DNA of 64,000 bases. Source: Quillaja saponaria. Its lineage: Eukaryota; Streptophyta; Magnoliopsida; Fabales; Quillajaceae. The notes under the pieces are model-generated. The model worked only from the letters and a program-made list of their open reading frames with translations, searched no databases and was not told the DNA's origin. Each line of letters starts with the position of its first letter. Position 1 is the stretch's first letter. The position numbers and the translations under genes are program-made. Of this stretch, positions 23,390 through 36,500 are shown piece by piece. The stretch spans positions 7,874,001 to 7,938,000 of the forward strand of contig CM055609.1 in the NCBI GenBank assembly GCA_029379385.1, written 5' to 3'.

Positions 23390-24620
23390 CAAGAATCATA
23401 CTGAGCAACCTCACCGACCTCTGTCCTGTTTGGGTGTAACCTGTCTTGCACCGTGAATTCAAGGAGCTCACTTCTATGGAGCTACCTGCACCCTGGTGTC
23501 TTCTTTCTGATCTTCCGCATCTCTCATGTATTTCTTATTTTCTCAATTGCATTCCATTGACTTCTAGCTACAAATATATTTGATAGCAGCACATAACACC
23601 CTCCAGTCTTCTGTACCTAGTTTCTGAAGTTTTTCAATCATTTCCTCACTAATATCGGCATATCCATGGATTTTGCAGGCATTAAGTCAAGATCCCCCAT
23701 ACTACTATGTTTGGCTCCATTGGCATAGATTGTAGTAGCTCCATAGCCTCCTTTATGAGGCCACCTCGGCCAAGTATGTCTACCAGGCAGCCATCTTCCC
23801 ATATCTAGTTAGGGCTAGACATGAGCTAAGCTCGAGTCTACTAGGCTAGGCTCGATTTGAGCTCGATAATTTATTTGCTTATTTGAGCTCCGTTTGTATT
23901 CAATTTTAAAAAAAAAAAAAATTACTTTTGAGATCGTAAATGTTCGAGCTTGGTTCAATTTTGGCTCGTGAAACTTATTCTAACATAACCAAATTTGAAA
24001 TATATCTAAAAAGATTCCAATTAAAACACAAATACTGATATGATAGATTCTTAATATCTAAATTCAACAAAAACATGAAGGCAATAACCAACAATCTAAC
24101 AAGAATGTAACATCTAACATTCCAACTAAACAAAGCAACAAGCCAACAATCCAAACCTAAATAAATTTTAAACTCCATAGCAAAATAAATAAGAAATTTA
24201 CACTAATTAAATATTTATGAATTAGTCTTATCTAATTAAAAAAATTTAGATAAACTTAAAAAGTTAAATCTAATTAAAATAATTGATAAAAAAATATAAA
24301 ATATTTATATGAACTGAGTCTTATCAAGCTGTTTGCAAGTTTCTTAATCTCGAGCTAAAAACTCGATCTTATAATTGAGTCCCTAAAATTCTGTTCGAGC
24401 TCGACTCGTAAAATCAAACGAGTCGAGCTAATATTGAGCTTTATCGAGTTGAGCTCGAACGAGCCGAGCCTAAGCTCGACTTGTGAGCTAGCCCTATATC
24501 TAGTGCTCTAATACACAAGCCGAAATAATACTTGTGATGGTAACACTATCTAGAGTAGTTCCAGCAAATTGCATTTCATTGAAAAGATCCATAGCTTCTG
24601 CAGACCTTTTATCTTTCTAG
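23390..24620 (-). pseudogene. PPR (PLS/E-type) pseudogene, split by a hAT element
   Basis: On the minus strand the right part (about 24620-24505) reads EAMDLFNEMQFAGTTLD followed by SVTITSIISACV, a pentatricopeptide repeat. After the hAT insertion the left part (about 23801-23390) reads [20 protein letters not shown] and SMPMEPN, then after lesions CYVLLSNIFVA and KKTPGCSSIEV, which is the E/E+ tail of plant organellar RNA-editing PPR proteins. Stops and frame changes are frequent (for example after VVWG), there is no N-terminal part, and the element at 23810-24496 interrupts it. Functional relatives bind organellar RNA; this copy is dead. Confidence 0.85.
23810..24496. mobile_element. Non-autonomous hAT element, 687 bp, with perfect 8-bp TSD
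   Basis: The element begins TAGGGCTAGACATGAGC, and its right end reverse-complements to TAGGGCTAGCTCACAAG. It is flanked by identical 8-mers TATCTAGT (23802-23809 and 24497-24504), the target-duplication length of hAT transposons. Many GAGCTCGA-type subterminal repeats occur in both orientations near the ends, and the centre is AT-rich. No transposase is present, so it must have been mobilised in trans. It sits in the PPR pseudogene. Confidence 0.9.
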
Positions 24621-25340
24621 ATCTAATTCTCTTCTATACTCTTTCATTGCATTTTGGAATTAAAATTTAGGAGTTTGTGTTGTGTAGAACAAACAATCGA
24701 ACCGACCCGTAGCAACAGTTCAGACCTAACTATGGCTTGTTATTTTTATTTTTCTAGAAGATAGCATCAGTATTCAGTTTTGCATGACTTGACCTCTTTG
24801 AGCATGCACTTTCGGCAATAAGTAAGGAATGATGTATACAATAAGAAAATTAGTACTTGCAAGTTCTCTAGGGAAAAGAAGAACAAAAGAAAAACTCCGT
24901 ACAGGAATAACAGCAGTAACAGCTTCCAAATGGAAATAAGTCAAATAACAAAAAGACTTATTGAAATATATATAATTGATAAAGTAAAATGAGCATCCCA
25001 TATTTCCTCTTCTGCTTCCATTGGAACCAACTAGTATAAGGCCCCATATGTTGCCATGCAAGAACTTCCTATTTAAACAGTCCTACAATTCCAACATAAA
25101 AAACCCTAACTCAAGTCTTAAACTAGAAAACTAGTTTGCAGTACACCTCTGGTGAGAATGACACTAAGAAGGACGTGATAATTACCATCAAGCACTCAAA
25201 CAAGTGTGTTGCCTCAATATCCAAATGAGGCTATCATAGGGTTGTCAAACAGCCATCAAATCCCACCTAGAAGTGCACATTATCAAGATCTTAAAGATCT
25301 CACATTCAGTTATTCTTTTGTAAGCAACTTACAGCTTCTG
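24621..25340. other. Intergenic region and Di19 3' flank
   Basis: No supported gene. The right part is probably Di19 3' UTR. Confidence 0.5.
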
Positions 25341-28206
25341 TTAGTCGCCTGACAGGGTTGACAGAAGCAGATCTTGCACAAAACCAGATCTCCCAGCAGC
25401 TTGTCTTATCCGTTTCTCCCGCTCTTCAGAACTCAAAGAGGGATCAAAACTGCAGATAGATGAAAAAACTGAGATTGAAAGGCATTCCTTCAATGAGATT
25501 GGTCATGCATAAAGCATGACTGACAGGCTGACCACACAAGGGAGAGAAGAATTTGATAAAAATCCTGGGTTTCCTCTTATTAAGGGAACTAAGGGGAAAA
25601 GAAACAGGTACCTTGATTTCCAGATATGTGCCGGTGCAGTATTCTTTGTAGATGTATCCTCAGCAGTTGTTACCACAGATTTTGAAATTTCTTCTGCTTC
25701 AGATGCAGGAAAATTCAAAATAAGTGAGGATAGGAATGGATCAGTAACTGCATTTGACACATTAGCATTGTTTGATCGATATCCACTACCACCAAGAAGC
25801 ACCTGTAAATGAGCCTCGCGAAGATCACGGCCCAACAGAGACAATGCCTGACTGTTAGGGATCGCAACTCTGCGTAACCTGCGACGTCTCTGCAAGTTAT
25901 CCTCAGTTAAAGAAAGCAGAGAGAATGATTGATTTTTGATATTTTTCATTGTATACAACCTAGCATCTGCACAAGCATATTATTTCAATGTCAACATAAT
26001 GGCAAAGAAATTCCCATTTTAAAGGATATCTTAAACAAGTGGCCGTGCTGCAATGTGATGTGACTCAACATGTCCCGTGCAACTTTAACAGAGCAAATGG
26101 GACAAATCTGCACGAAAACACAAATAAAACATGAGACGTGGACTAATACTTCAGAGTAATCATCATAGCATCATTTTCGATTTTAGAGACAGGCAAATAA
26201 AAATAACTGGCAAAGAGAACTAGGTCACTATTCCATTATCTCTGTTATTAGCTTAACTGACTCTTTTTTTTAAAGACTTCTCAAGAAGCTTAGTAATATT
26301 ATAGTCAGCCTCATTGAGCTGCTTGTCCATCAAACTGCTGAAGCACTAGCGAAATAGAAAAAATGATTTAATAGAATTAGAAGTAAGCGGTCTACCAGAC
26401 TTTTCCAAAACTTGGAGATATGGTTAGAGAAATAACATCCCCAAGAATTTACACTGTCAGCTGTAAACCAGAAAAAGGTATATAGTGTTTATCCATTAGA
26501 AGATAGCTAAACTCTTTTGCCTAAAGTTCATTTGATGTTCAACCATTTCCTTTTCCCTCTTTTTATCTGTCAACTTAACTTCTTCTGTACCCCTTCATGA
26601 TGCATTTAAAGGTTCATATTATCTCCCACCCACACAACTACAAAATTAAAATGGTAGCAAAAGCAGCGGTCTAAAACATCTTTAAACTTAGCATATTGAC
26701 CCCATAACTATGAGATGCTTTTAATTAATGATCCTAAATAATAATAAAGGGTTCCCGGCGGAAGACATGAATTAATCTTCTTGGCGTTTTGGTAGACACA
26801 TGGCATTCATCTGTTTTTCTTCTTCTTTTCTGTTGTTTTGATGGCATTCATCTATGTAAGGCTTCCTAAAAGAAACAGGGGATAAGGTAAGTCCTTCTTA
26901 GATGGAACTCTACTATGAATCTAGCTGACTCTATAGTTTTTGAGATATATGTCAATAGTCAATGACAAAGTGAACCTAAAAGAAACAGGGGATAAGGTAA
27001 GTCCTTCTTAGATGGAACTCTACTATGAATCTAGCTGACTCTATAGTTTTTGAGATATATGTCAATAGTCAATGACAAAGTGAACAAGCATCAATTCATT
27101 CAAGAACACATAAAGTTGTAAGGCACAATATAAAAGACTCTTAAAAACCCTAAATTTAGAAAAAAAAACTCCAAAAATTGCTGGTTCTCTAAGATCACTG
27201 TGGACATCCCTTAAAATCTTATGACACCCACTTTTTACATTAATTGAAAGTCTGAAACTTTAAATACAAACCAGCTAATGAAATTCTTTCTAATGCCTGG
27301 AAATACAGAGAAGTTAGGGTTTACTCAATAGTCATGTGGTAATAATGTATTGTTTCTCAATAATCAACTATTTCCTCTGCCTTATATGCAACTAGCTAAA
27401 TCATGCATGGTGTACCTGATAGGCTAAATCCAAACAAAACAACCACTCAGGACGAAATGCCACAGAATCCATCCTCAATGGCTCAATGCAATGTAAAATT
27501 ATCAAATCATTCAGTAACTGCTCCCTCTATATCGTTAAATTATGCATTACATATCACATAAGGACATTCTCTTCTTCAAATTCTTCTTCTTCCAGGAGTG
27601 CAATTAGTAAGTAAAGTAAAAAACATAATTTTCTCATATTCTTTCACTTTCTATAAACGGAAAAAAACATGATACAACAAGTACAGATTCATTATTTTGT
27701 TTCATCAGATGTCGTAAAAAGCATGTGGTCCTATAAATCAGAAAGGCAAACATTGATTTCACCAAACAAAAAGATAAAAGAAAATCCAACATAGATCTAC
27801 CTTTAATACATCAATAACAATAGAAAAACATTTCTATAGAGAATATGAAATAGACAAAATTTCATCTTTCAGGAAAATAAGCAAAAAAACACACCGTGAC
27901 TTTTGTCTCGCATGAGTGCTCGTCTTCTAGATGCGAACACAAGGAAGTAATGTCGAAGTCTTCGTAGCAATACGGGCACGGGAAATCGGGTCGTACCTCG
28001 TCTTCAACCTCAAAATCATCGATTCCCAACCGATCTAATTCCACCCAAAAAAAAAAAACCAAAATCAAAAGAAAATGAATTATACGGATTAAAACAAACA
28101 AAGCAAAACAAAAATACGGACCTAAGTGGGAGCCTTGGTGATGATGTTGAAGCGTGTATTGTCGTTTGGCAGCTGCATGACGTGAGGTCCAGAAATCGGA
28201 GTCCAT
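25341..28206 (-). CDS. DI19: Di19 (dehydration-induced 19) zinc-finger protein
   Basis: Five exons: 28206-28122, 28034-27895, 26107-26030, 25895-25612 and 25449-25341, giving 231 residues (the family is about 200-240). The N-terminus MDSDFWTSRHAAAKRQY is a Di19 signature. Two unusual C2H2 fingers follow: C48-C51-H63-H68 (FPCPYCYEDFDITSLCSHLE) and C77-C80-H91-H96 (ICPICSVKVARDMLSHITLQ). Next is a basic nuclear-localisation stretch QRRRRLRR (103-110), then the C-terminal domain (SQALSLLGRDLREAHLQVLL ... SSEEREKRIRQAAGRSGFVQ ... STLSGD). Relatives are nuclear stress-response regulators acting in drought, salt and light signalling, some phosphorylated by calcium-dependent kinases. Introns 1, 2 and 4 are GT-AG; intron 3 (25896-26029) is AT-AC of the U12 class. 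Intron 2 carries an exact 110-bp tandem duplication. No lesion was seen. Confidence 0.95.
25896..26029 (-). other. U12-type AT-AC intron in Di19
   Basis: A 134-bp intron starting ATATCCTTT (26029-26021), the U12 AT-AC donor consensus. It has TTCTTTAAC (25914-25906; one mismatch to TTCCTTAAC) as branch site about 11 nt before the end, and terminates in AC (25897-25896). Splicing here joins HGHLFK to LQRRRR in frame, exactly as expected for Di19 proteins; no GT-AG alternative does so. Confidence 0.93.
26865..27084. repeat. Exact 110-bp tandem duplication in Di19 intron 2
   Basis: Copies 26865-26974 and 26975-27084 appear identical base for base (start CCTAAAAGAAACAGGGGATA, end AATGACAAAGTGAA). 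It is a recent duplication or an assembly artefact. Confidence 0.95.
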
Positions 28207-31200
28207 TGAAGGATCCAAGATTAAAGCTTTTTTGAAAATGGATTTTAATTTGAACCACCACCTCCAATCTATAAGATACCCAAAAAAGAACAATGGAAAA
28301 AAAAGAATCAAAAATTGTTTCTTGTGATGTTTCTTTTTAAGGTATGTTATTGAAGCTGATCCAAGAGCTCCAACCCCAAAGAGAAAGAAAAAGTGAACGA
28401 GTATTTTTTTATTTATTTTTTGTATTTTCTTAATTAGTATGATATTTTTAAGATTAAAATAAATTGTCTTTTCGTAACAAGGGTGAACTATCAAAGAGAG
28501 GAAGCTTCAGAAATGACGAGTGGATTAAGGTTAGAGAGAGAAGAAGAGGTTTATTTAGTGTTTTTGTGGTGAGAATTGGTGGTGAGGCAAAGAGAGGAGA
28601 GGAAATGTCGGATTTGTGCATAACAGGTTTTACACTTCGGCTCCGTTCCTGAATTTTGATTGGGTGGTTGAAACAAAATTTGCCGCTTTTTATTTATTTC
28701 TTATTTTTTTAACGTTGGTTTTGTTAATTTCTTTTAGCTGCTATATTTTGAGACAATAAAAAATTTATTGTATGTGACGTGAGATGAGTTCGAGTTAGGT
28801 GGTAAATATTTATATAATTTATTATTTAATTAACTTATAATTTGTGTTAATTTTTATTGAGTTAAGTTCGTTGTCAAAATGAATCGAGTCCGATCCGAAT
28901 CTTTAATGGATAGTTTATAAATTATTCAAGAGTTAAATTAATTTATTATTAGTTAAGAGCTAAATCAATTTATTATCACTTTAATTTCACTACTGATTTA
29001 GTATTAGAGTCAAAATTTTAAACTAGTTAACGGTGGATTTGTCAAAAATGCTCACAGAGAGTTCAAATGTAATCTAACCTATTTCATCTACGTTCTCACC
29101 AGGTGGCAATGATCTATCATGGCCACTAAGAGCCTTAAATTTCGATTTTAATATAGTATGTTGTGAGAATTCTTTTAAATGTATTTATCTAACAAAAAAT
29201 CTTTTAGATATATGATGTCATGATGTGGACACCGTTGTAAGCAAAATTACATAGCTACTTGTAGGGACCATGACCCCTACAAGATTTTGAGAAAATTTAT
29301 TTTTAGCTTTCAAAAATTTATATTTTGTTATTTTTGTTCCTACAAAATTTTAGACAAATTATATTTTGACTCATAAAAGTTTAATTTAATTATTTTGATC
29401 CCTCAAAATTTGATATCTCTCATAATTATGACCCAATTGAGGAAAATTTATTTTTGACCTCTAAAATTTTTCATTTCTTTCCCTTTTGTATAGGTTTTTG
29501 GACAAATTGTATTTTGACTCTTAAAAAGTTATACTTAATCATTTTGAATCCTACAAAATTTAATAATTTCTAAAATTGTAACCCTTATAAAATATAAATT
29601 TTTTAGTAGTTTTATGTGTTTGCAATTACTTGAAAAATAAGTAAAGAAAAAAAAAAAGAAGGTAAATTCATGTTGATCTATAATAAATATAATACTTATT
29701 TGACAAATTTAAATATTGTATTATATTCTTTATATTTTTTATATTTTATGTTTGTTTTTTTTTCCTCTATTTAATAATTATTCAATGCTTACTTGTCAAA
29801 TGTGATATCATATTCTTTAATTTTTCACGTTTGTTTTTCTTATGATCTATATATATAGATTCATGTTTTTAGTAATTAAGCTTATATATCTATCCAAATT
29901 GTATTCATTCTTAATATTCAATTTAGACTCCAGTAAATATTCTAGTTTTGAAAGCTATTTTTAGTAGAAATACTTTATTCATTTTATTTTTTAATAAATA
30001 AATACTATTAAGATTTTTTTTAAATAGTACTTCATAATTAAAAATAGTTGAATATTATATTTAAGAAATTATTTTTCACTATAGTTAATTTATGTTTGCT
30101 AATAGGGTATTGAATAATTTTCGTATTAAATAGTAACTACAAATTAGCACAATGTTCCTTGTCAAAAAATATAAAATAACCTACCTACCTTCATATTTTC
30201 TATAAATTCAACTTAGTCTAGATTTGAAATTTGTAATAACTAATTATCTAAATTTCATAAGTTAAAATGATGTGAGATCTCAAATTTTAAAAAATTCTCA
30301 TTAACAAAATATAATGATTGATTATGGGTCCATTTGGATTGGTGGCAATGTGAGAACCACGTTTTTGTCTTTTCCTAATATTGGTGTTTGTTTGAGTTGT
30401 CCAAAAACTGTGATTTGTGGTTATAATTTGAAAAGTAGATTTATATATAAATGATAAAAAAAGACATTTCATTTTATAATGTGTTTCAGTTATCCAAAAA
30501 CTTTTTTGGTAGAGGGACAATAATAGAATAAAGCCAAAAGATAAAGAATATAAAGGGGAAAAAAAAGTTGGATTGCTGCCCAGAAGTCGGGCCCGAGAAA
30601 TGGCCCCTTAGCCGCTTCTGGGCTCGCAACTTGGAATGCTACAACCCACGTCATGGGCTGCTATTCAAAACACCCCTATGTTGATTAGAATAGATAAATT
30701 CTCAATACAAATGCATTAAATCTAATTTAATTATAATATCGGAATATTATTGAAACATTAGAACTTTCTAACAACTTATAAAAAGGTCATTTTAAAAACT
30801 AATATTAGTATATTATGTATGCAATTTTCTAAAGTTTTCTTTTTTTTTTGGTAAATATTTATTTATTTGTCTCACAACTATCATTGATAGGAGTGTGCAA
30901 TGAAGCAAGGTGGGTTTGTTGTGTTTCACATAAATCTCACTAGACTCGAATCAAGATGATTTGGTAAATCTCGCCTAAGTTTTGAAGTTGGATGACAGAA
31001 AATTGCATTTCATTTCTTGAACTTTATTGTATAATGATTAGATATCTATTTTTAACAAATAATAAAGTCTAAAATAATAATAAAAAAATTGCAAGTTATA
31101 TAAATTTGAACTAGAAATAAACATTTAGAGTCTTTTAACATTACAAATTTAATTAAAAAAAATTAATATAATATATACTTAACATGAATATAATTTATAT

Positions 31201-31739
31201 GAATATAGATTCTAATTAAATGTGGTAAAGTTACAAATTAACATGAACATGAATTTGGTTGAAGTCATACACTAATTTTTATATATTAACATACTCTAAA
31301 TTAAATATTATCATATTATTAATATAAAAAAATAATTTTACAATATTAGTAAATAAATTTTTTTCATCGGTACATATGACCTGACTTGAGATTAAAAAAT
31401 AAATTATCCAACCTAAAAGGTAAATTTAAATAAATTGACATGATAAAGTTTCAAATTCACAAAGATTATGTACTATGTCTATGGGCAATGACGCAAGTGT
31501 GGCAGCGAACCAGTGCTCCGTATTCTGGATGGTGGAGTGTCACGGGAACTTCACCTGTTCAACATAAAACGACATGTCGCTTTTCATTGCCAACAAAAGC
31601 GAAAATGATGACACAACTACAGCAATTGATCACTCTGAAAATTTGCTTTTTCCAATTTGTGGAATCGAGGGGCTAGGGCTTGTTTTCAGAAGAGGGAACA
31701 AAAAAACCTGAAGAAAGAGAAGCTTCTTGATCAGAATCA
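28207..31739. other. AT-rich intergenic region between Di19 and the OB-fold gene
   Basis: The left end holds the Di19 5' UTR and promoter. A degenerate duplicated repeat lies at 29268-29583. Short open frames (30287-30520, 31440-31676) have no support. No gene was recognised. Confidence 0.6.
29268..29583. repeat. Degenerate tandem repeat, unit about 155-160 bp
   Basis: Two diverged copies share GAGGAAAATTTATTTTT/GAGAAAATTTATTTTT, AGACAAATT(A/G)TATTTTGACTC and ATTTTGA(T/A)CC blocks in the same order. It resembles remnants of the MITE family at 10.1 kb. Confidence 0.5.
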
Positions 31740-33594
31740 ATGGCGACAAGTCAGCAACAAAAGCAAGATGTGAGTGGCAATAAACCAGAGAAGAGAAAGC
31801 CGGTGTTTATCAAAGTAGATCAGCTGAAACCGGGAACCAATGGTCACACCTTGGTCGCTAAGGTTTTGTCATCCACCACTGTATTGCAGAAAGGTCGAGC
31901 CTCTACATCTCAGAACCTTCCGTCAGACTCGCATCGCTGAGTGCCTGATCGGCGATGAGACAGGAACCATCCTCTTCACCGCTCGTAACGATCAAGGTCC
32001 AATCTCAATGCCCTTCTGTTCTCTATGAATATTTCATCATTCTATCGTTACCATATATTTCAAGTTTTTAACTTTTTCACACTGCGTGTTTTCGATTTAG
32101 AAATTTCCCTTAGTATATGGTCATAAACTATTCAGGATTCTTCTCCTTTAGTTAGCGATTCTGTGCTTCCCGGAAGCCCTTTTACATCGACAATGATGTA
32201 AATGGGAAATTGAGGTGTTTGGCGAGATGGGTCCTAATGGTTATTCCGAGATGGCTTTGTTTTTTGGGGAAGGGGAAGAGGGATGAAGCGGCTGCGGGTT
32301 ATCTAAGTAAACTAGTTTATCGGGGCATTGCTTGGAAATCAATTTACATTTCCCAAGTTAAATTCTTCTGACATGTCATGTGCTCAACTATGTGATTTTG
32401 ATAATTTGGGTGCAAACTTCATTTGGAAGTGAATTGCCCTTGCAGGAAAAAGAAGGTGCTGCTATCACGCTGTAAGAAGAATGATAAATCCGGGGTTCTG
32501 CATTGTGCTTAATTAATAAAATGTAATTTTATCTTACAGCTTATTCTTCTTTAAAGGTCCTTTTTTCCTATAATCCAAGCCAGAGTTTGTTTTTACCGCC
32601 AAATGTTTCTTAGTTGCATTTTGTGTCACTAGTCGTAGCATCCTATGGGTATTAGTATTAATTTAGCTTTGTTCTATTATTTTCAGTGATATTAATATAT
32701 TTGCATTATGCATCTTAAGTTCTTAAATATGAAATGACTCTGGAGTTGCATTTTGATGTTAATATTTCTGAAACTAAATAAATCTTTATTGATTTGATGT
32801 ACATAATCGTCTTTGACGTTATGCCTTAATTTGCTGATTTGTATATCTGAGTGACTTCTATATGGTTTTACACTTCCAAGGTTAAATCTTTAAATTCTTT
32901 AACATGTTGGTAAACTTGATGTATTTCCTGGTTGTCACATTATTATCAATCCCATTTTGCAATGTTAGATGACCTTTTGCGTGACATTTCCTGAACATAC
33001 GAATGGGAGAACAGTGATGCCAACTCCTGGATTGCATCTAATGTGGAGCATTTGGAAGATTGCATTTACATTTTTACATGCAAGCATATATATGTAACAT
33101 TTTATTTTAATTACATATGGATTTTCAAGTTCATATGTATTTTCTTTACATTTTGAGTGAGTTGCCTATGTAGTTTTCGTCAATTGTGAAAGCAATTAGA
33201 AACAACTTTTAGGATCAGACTTTATGGTTATGACTAGTGACTTTTTTAGTCAGATAGGATTTATAATGATCTGATCAAATCGTTTGCAATAGAACGTTTT
33301 CAGTAATCAGAATGCTTGTACTAGTATTTCTTGCAGGGAGTAGAGAAGCAGGGCACTAGTTTGTGTTCTTTTATCTAATGAAATGGGTTATATTTTTCTG
33401 CAGTGGACTTGATGAAGCCAGAAACAACTGTAATCCTTCGAAATGCAAAGATAGACATGTTTAAGGGGTCTATGAGGCTAGCGGTTGACAAATGGGGACG
33501 CGTTGAGGTCACTGAACCTGCTAATTTTTCAGTTAAAGAGGACAACAATTTATCCTTGGTTGAGTATGAATTGGTGAACGTAGTTGAAGAATGA
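31740..33594 (+). CDS. OB-fold nucleic-acid-binding protein (SOSS-B/At4g28440-like), with frameshift
   Basis: Exon 1 31740-31996, exon 2 33404-33594; about 148 residues once a 1-bp lesion is allowed for. Exon 1 reads MATSQQQKQDVSGNKPEKRK, then KPVFIKVDQLKPGTNGHTLV and AKVLSSTTVLQKGRASTSQN, and then changes frame to RQTRIAECLIGDETGTILFT and ARNDQ. The expected CTT CGT CAG has an extra C near 31918-31922 (CTTCCGTCAG), which would truncate the protein after 66 residues. Exon 2 is intact: VDLMKPETTVILRNAKIDMF, RLAVDKWGRVEVTEPANFSV, ending LSLVEYELVNVVEE. The fold is a single OB barrel related to SOSS complex subunit B / hSSB1, which binds single-stranded nucleic acid; the plant role is not established. 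The intron is GT-AG. Confidence 0.88.
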
Positions 33595-36500
33595 TCCGGT
33601 AAATGAGTACTTTGCAAAGATTCGAGACCTGATTTGCTTTTTAAATCCTGCTATGTGATGCTGTTGAGGTACAATACTACAATCCCTTGTGAAGGATGGT
33701 TTGGTATACATTCTCACTCAGATTAGTTAGTATTTCCTTTTAACATGTTTATGGTTAACCTAATCTTATTTGAACTTTCGATCTGCCAAGAAATCAAGAA
33801 TCGCTACAATATTATATGCTACAATATTATTCTGACAGTACCCTCTGAAGTTGGGAAAAGTATGTTAACATATTATCCTTCTCTGATTATATCTTCACTA
33901 TCCTTTTCTGATTTGTCTTTCAAATTATATTAAGTGGCTCAATTATTGGCCTTTCTTATTTTAGCAAGTTTTTTTTCCCTTTTTTTCTTTATCTTTTTAT
34001 TGCATTTTTTTTTTTTTGTAAAGAGTTTTATTACATTTCAGTAAAGGTTGTTATAAACATTATGTGTGTTATGAATTTCCCCTTCCACCAAAAAAAGAAA
34101 GATCATGAATGCCTGTGTAACCTTTATTCATCATCATATATAAAAGTGTCATTAGACTCTAGAAAGTCAGATTAAATCCCTAGTTTCTGCTACAAAAGAG
34201 TAAGCATTAAGGTTGATGTTTTCAATTTTGCCTCTTTTTTAGCTCTTTGATAAAAAAATAAAGAAAAAGAAAATATAAGCCTAAACGATTGTACCCATCG
34301 TTCTGTTCAAGGAGCTTGTGGTATGGTATTTCCATGGAAGTTGTTTAACAGCATTTTCCATATTACCAAATTAAGTATGCTTTCACATTAATCTGATATT
34401 GTAAGTATCATGCATTTTGAATCCGTTCAAAACACCCAAAAATACATGTGGAAAGATCAGTCAAAAGAGTCAAAAGTTAACGTCACGAACGGGCTGTAGC
34501 TTACCTTCTCCAAAATTCATCAATGAATATCCTTCACTTCAATAAAAGCATATATTTCTAAAAAGTAGTTTGCATATTTGGTTATGAGGCGCATCTTGAA
34601 TGTTCTTCGCTAATAATATTGTGTTGGTACTAGTTTAAATTCTAAGTTAGGATTATAAAATAACGTTAGAATTTAAAAATTTTAGGTTGAATTATATGAA
34701 AACTGAGTGAATGAAATGCATGACGTATTTAAGTATTTGTTTATTTTTTATAAGATTCAGCAATCAAGTATTTGTTTATTTTTTATAAGATTCAGCAATC
34801 GAGCATGATGTAAAATATAAAATTAAGACATGATTGAATAATTAACAAATGTCTCGGAAAATTTTATGTGATCTTAAAATCTCAAATATATTAAAAAAAG
34901 TGTTATAAGATGAGATAGACTATATTATATGATTTTGAATGTCAAGCAATTAAGAGATAATAATCACATAAAAATTATATAATTACTCTAAAATCACCAA
35001 AAATAATAATTGAAACCAATATGAACGACAGAAAAAATTCATGCAGCCAGTCTAAACTAATTTCAGATATTGAAAGGAGTAATTTGCATGATTCGGTTTC
35101 TCGCAATCAGACATGAATTTTAAAACCGATAGCAATTTGCTAGAGTGCAAGCAAATTATGCTACCTGTATTAAGATTCAGTGATAATTTTCACGCGATTT
35201 TGTTTTCTAGAATGTGGCTTTACAAGAGCACGCCCTAGTTACAGCAGATGAAAAATGATCAATTTGAATCTGTTACCAAGTAACATCTCAACGATTTTCC
35301 CAGATGAATTAAGATTCGAAGTCTGAAGAATGTATGTCATAACCACAAGCAGTATCACATGATCCCAACTCGTGTTTGGCATTCTAATTGAACGTAGTTA
35401 AGCGAAAACATTTCCAAGCAGAAAAGAATCACCCAGTTATACAAAATGTTCCATCTAGAAAGACTAGCAACTGAATTTTTGAATATATAAAGCAATCACT
35501 TTCAATTATAAATTTATGAGGACTAATTCAAAATTGTAGAACAACTCTGGATTTTCACATTAACCAAGAACAATTCCTCAAGCAGGTCTAACAAATACCC
35601 GGGAAATCCATGGAAACGAGCAATGCAACGCACCAACAAACAACAATCATCCATCTACAATTCAAGAAACAAGAATAGCTATGAAATCTGAACTCTTGCA
35701 CTGATATGTTGTAAAATGTCTAATTAAATTCGCTTCTAAATAGACCTCATTTAGATACACAACATAAAACTTCTATAACAAAGCAGTGTTGAAAGAGAGG
35801 CAACAGCAAGTCTTGATGCTAAAAGCCAAAGCAAATGATCACGACCCTAAACAAAGAAACAGCCACGGTCAAAGAGGGGAGGTGTACAAAAAGGAGAACT
35901 GATGGATGAAAAAACAGAAAATGGAAGGTGGCAGCGTCGGAAAAAAGAATAAAAGTTTACTGTCTTCAAACAACCAGTTTCAGTCATAGTAAACATTAGT
36001 ATGACAATCGTGTAGAAATTATACAAAGCAGTGGCCATACAAGAGGTAATAATACAAGGGCTAGCTAGAACTTTACTTTTCTTGCAAAAAAAATAAAATT
36101 GGCACCTATAAAAGTATCCTATGTAGAGACAGAGGCAAACTTTAGACATTAATGTTACGAAGATTCATCATTGTTATTAGCAATAACATATATCAAAGTC
36201 TTATTCAGCTTCCTTGCAGTTCTAGCAACGAATGCTCTTCTTTGAAAAGAAAATATATTAGTAATCAGAAACAATTCTTGATTTCTTAATGTCCCTAAGC
36301 AATCGGCAATGGCTTTAAGAGAATTTATTATTTTTTTTTAAGATGTGAGGGACATAGTATATAACTCTATATTAATACTACTACATCATACAGCATACTG
36401 CATAATAAGCCAAGATATATATCCTTTGAAAGCAAAATGCAGTAACAAGTACAACATGGAAACCTATTTGGATTTCTGCCAAAGAAACTTCATGTGCCAT

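Noticed and set aside
27862..28494. 210-residue minus-strand frame around Di19 exons 1-2
   Set aside because: It reads through intron 1 and the 5' UTR; the real gene uses the ATG at 28206 and splices at 28122/28034.
33337..33362. Sequence resembling miR164 (GAGAAGCAGGGCAC) in the OB-fold gene intron
   Set aside because: Only about 14 bases match, the 3' part differs, and no complementary star sequence was seen nearby to make a hairpin.
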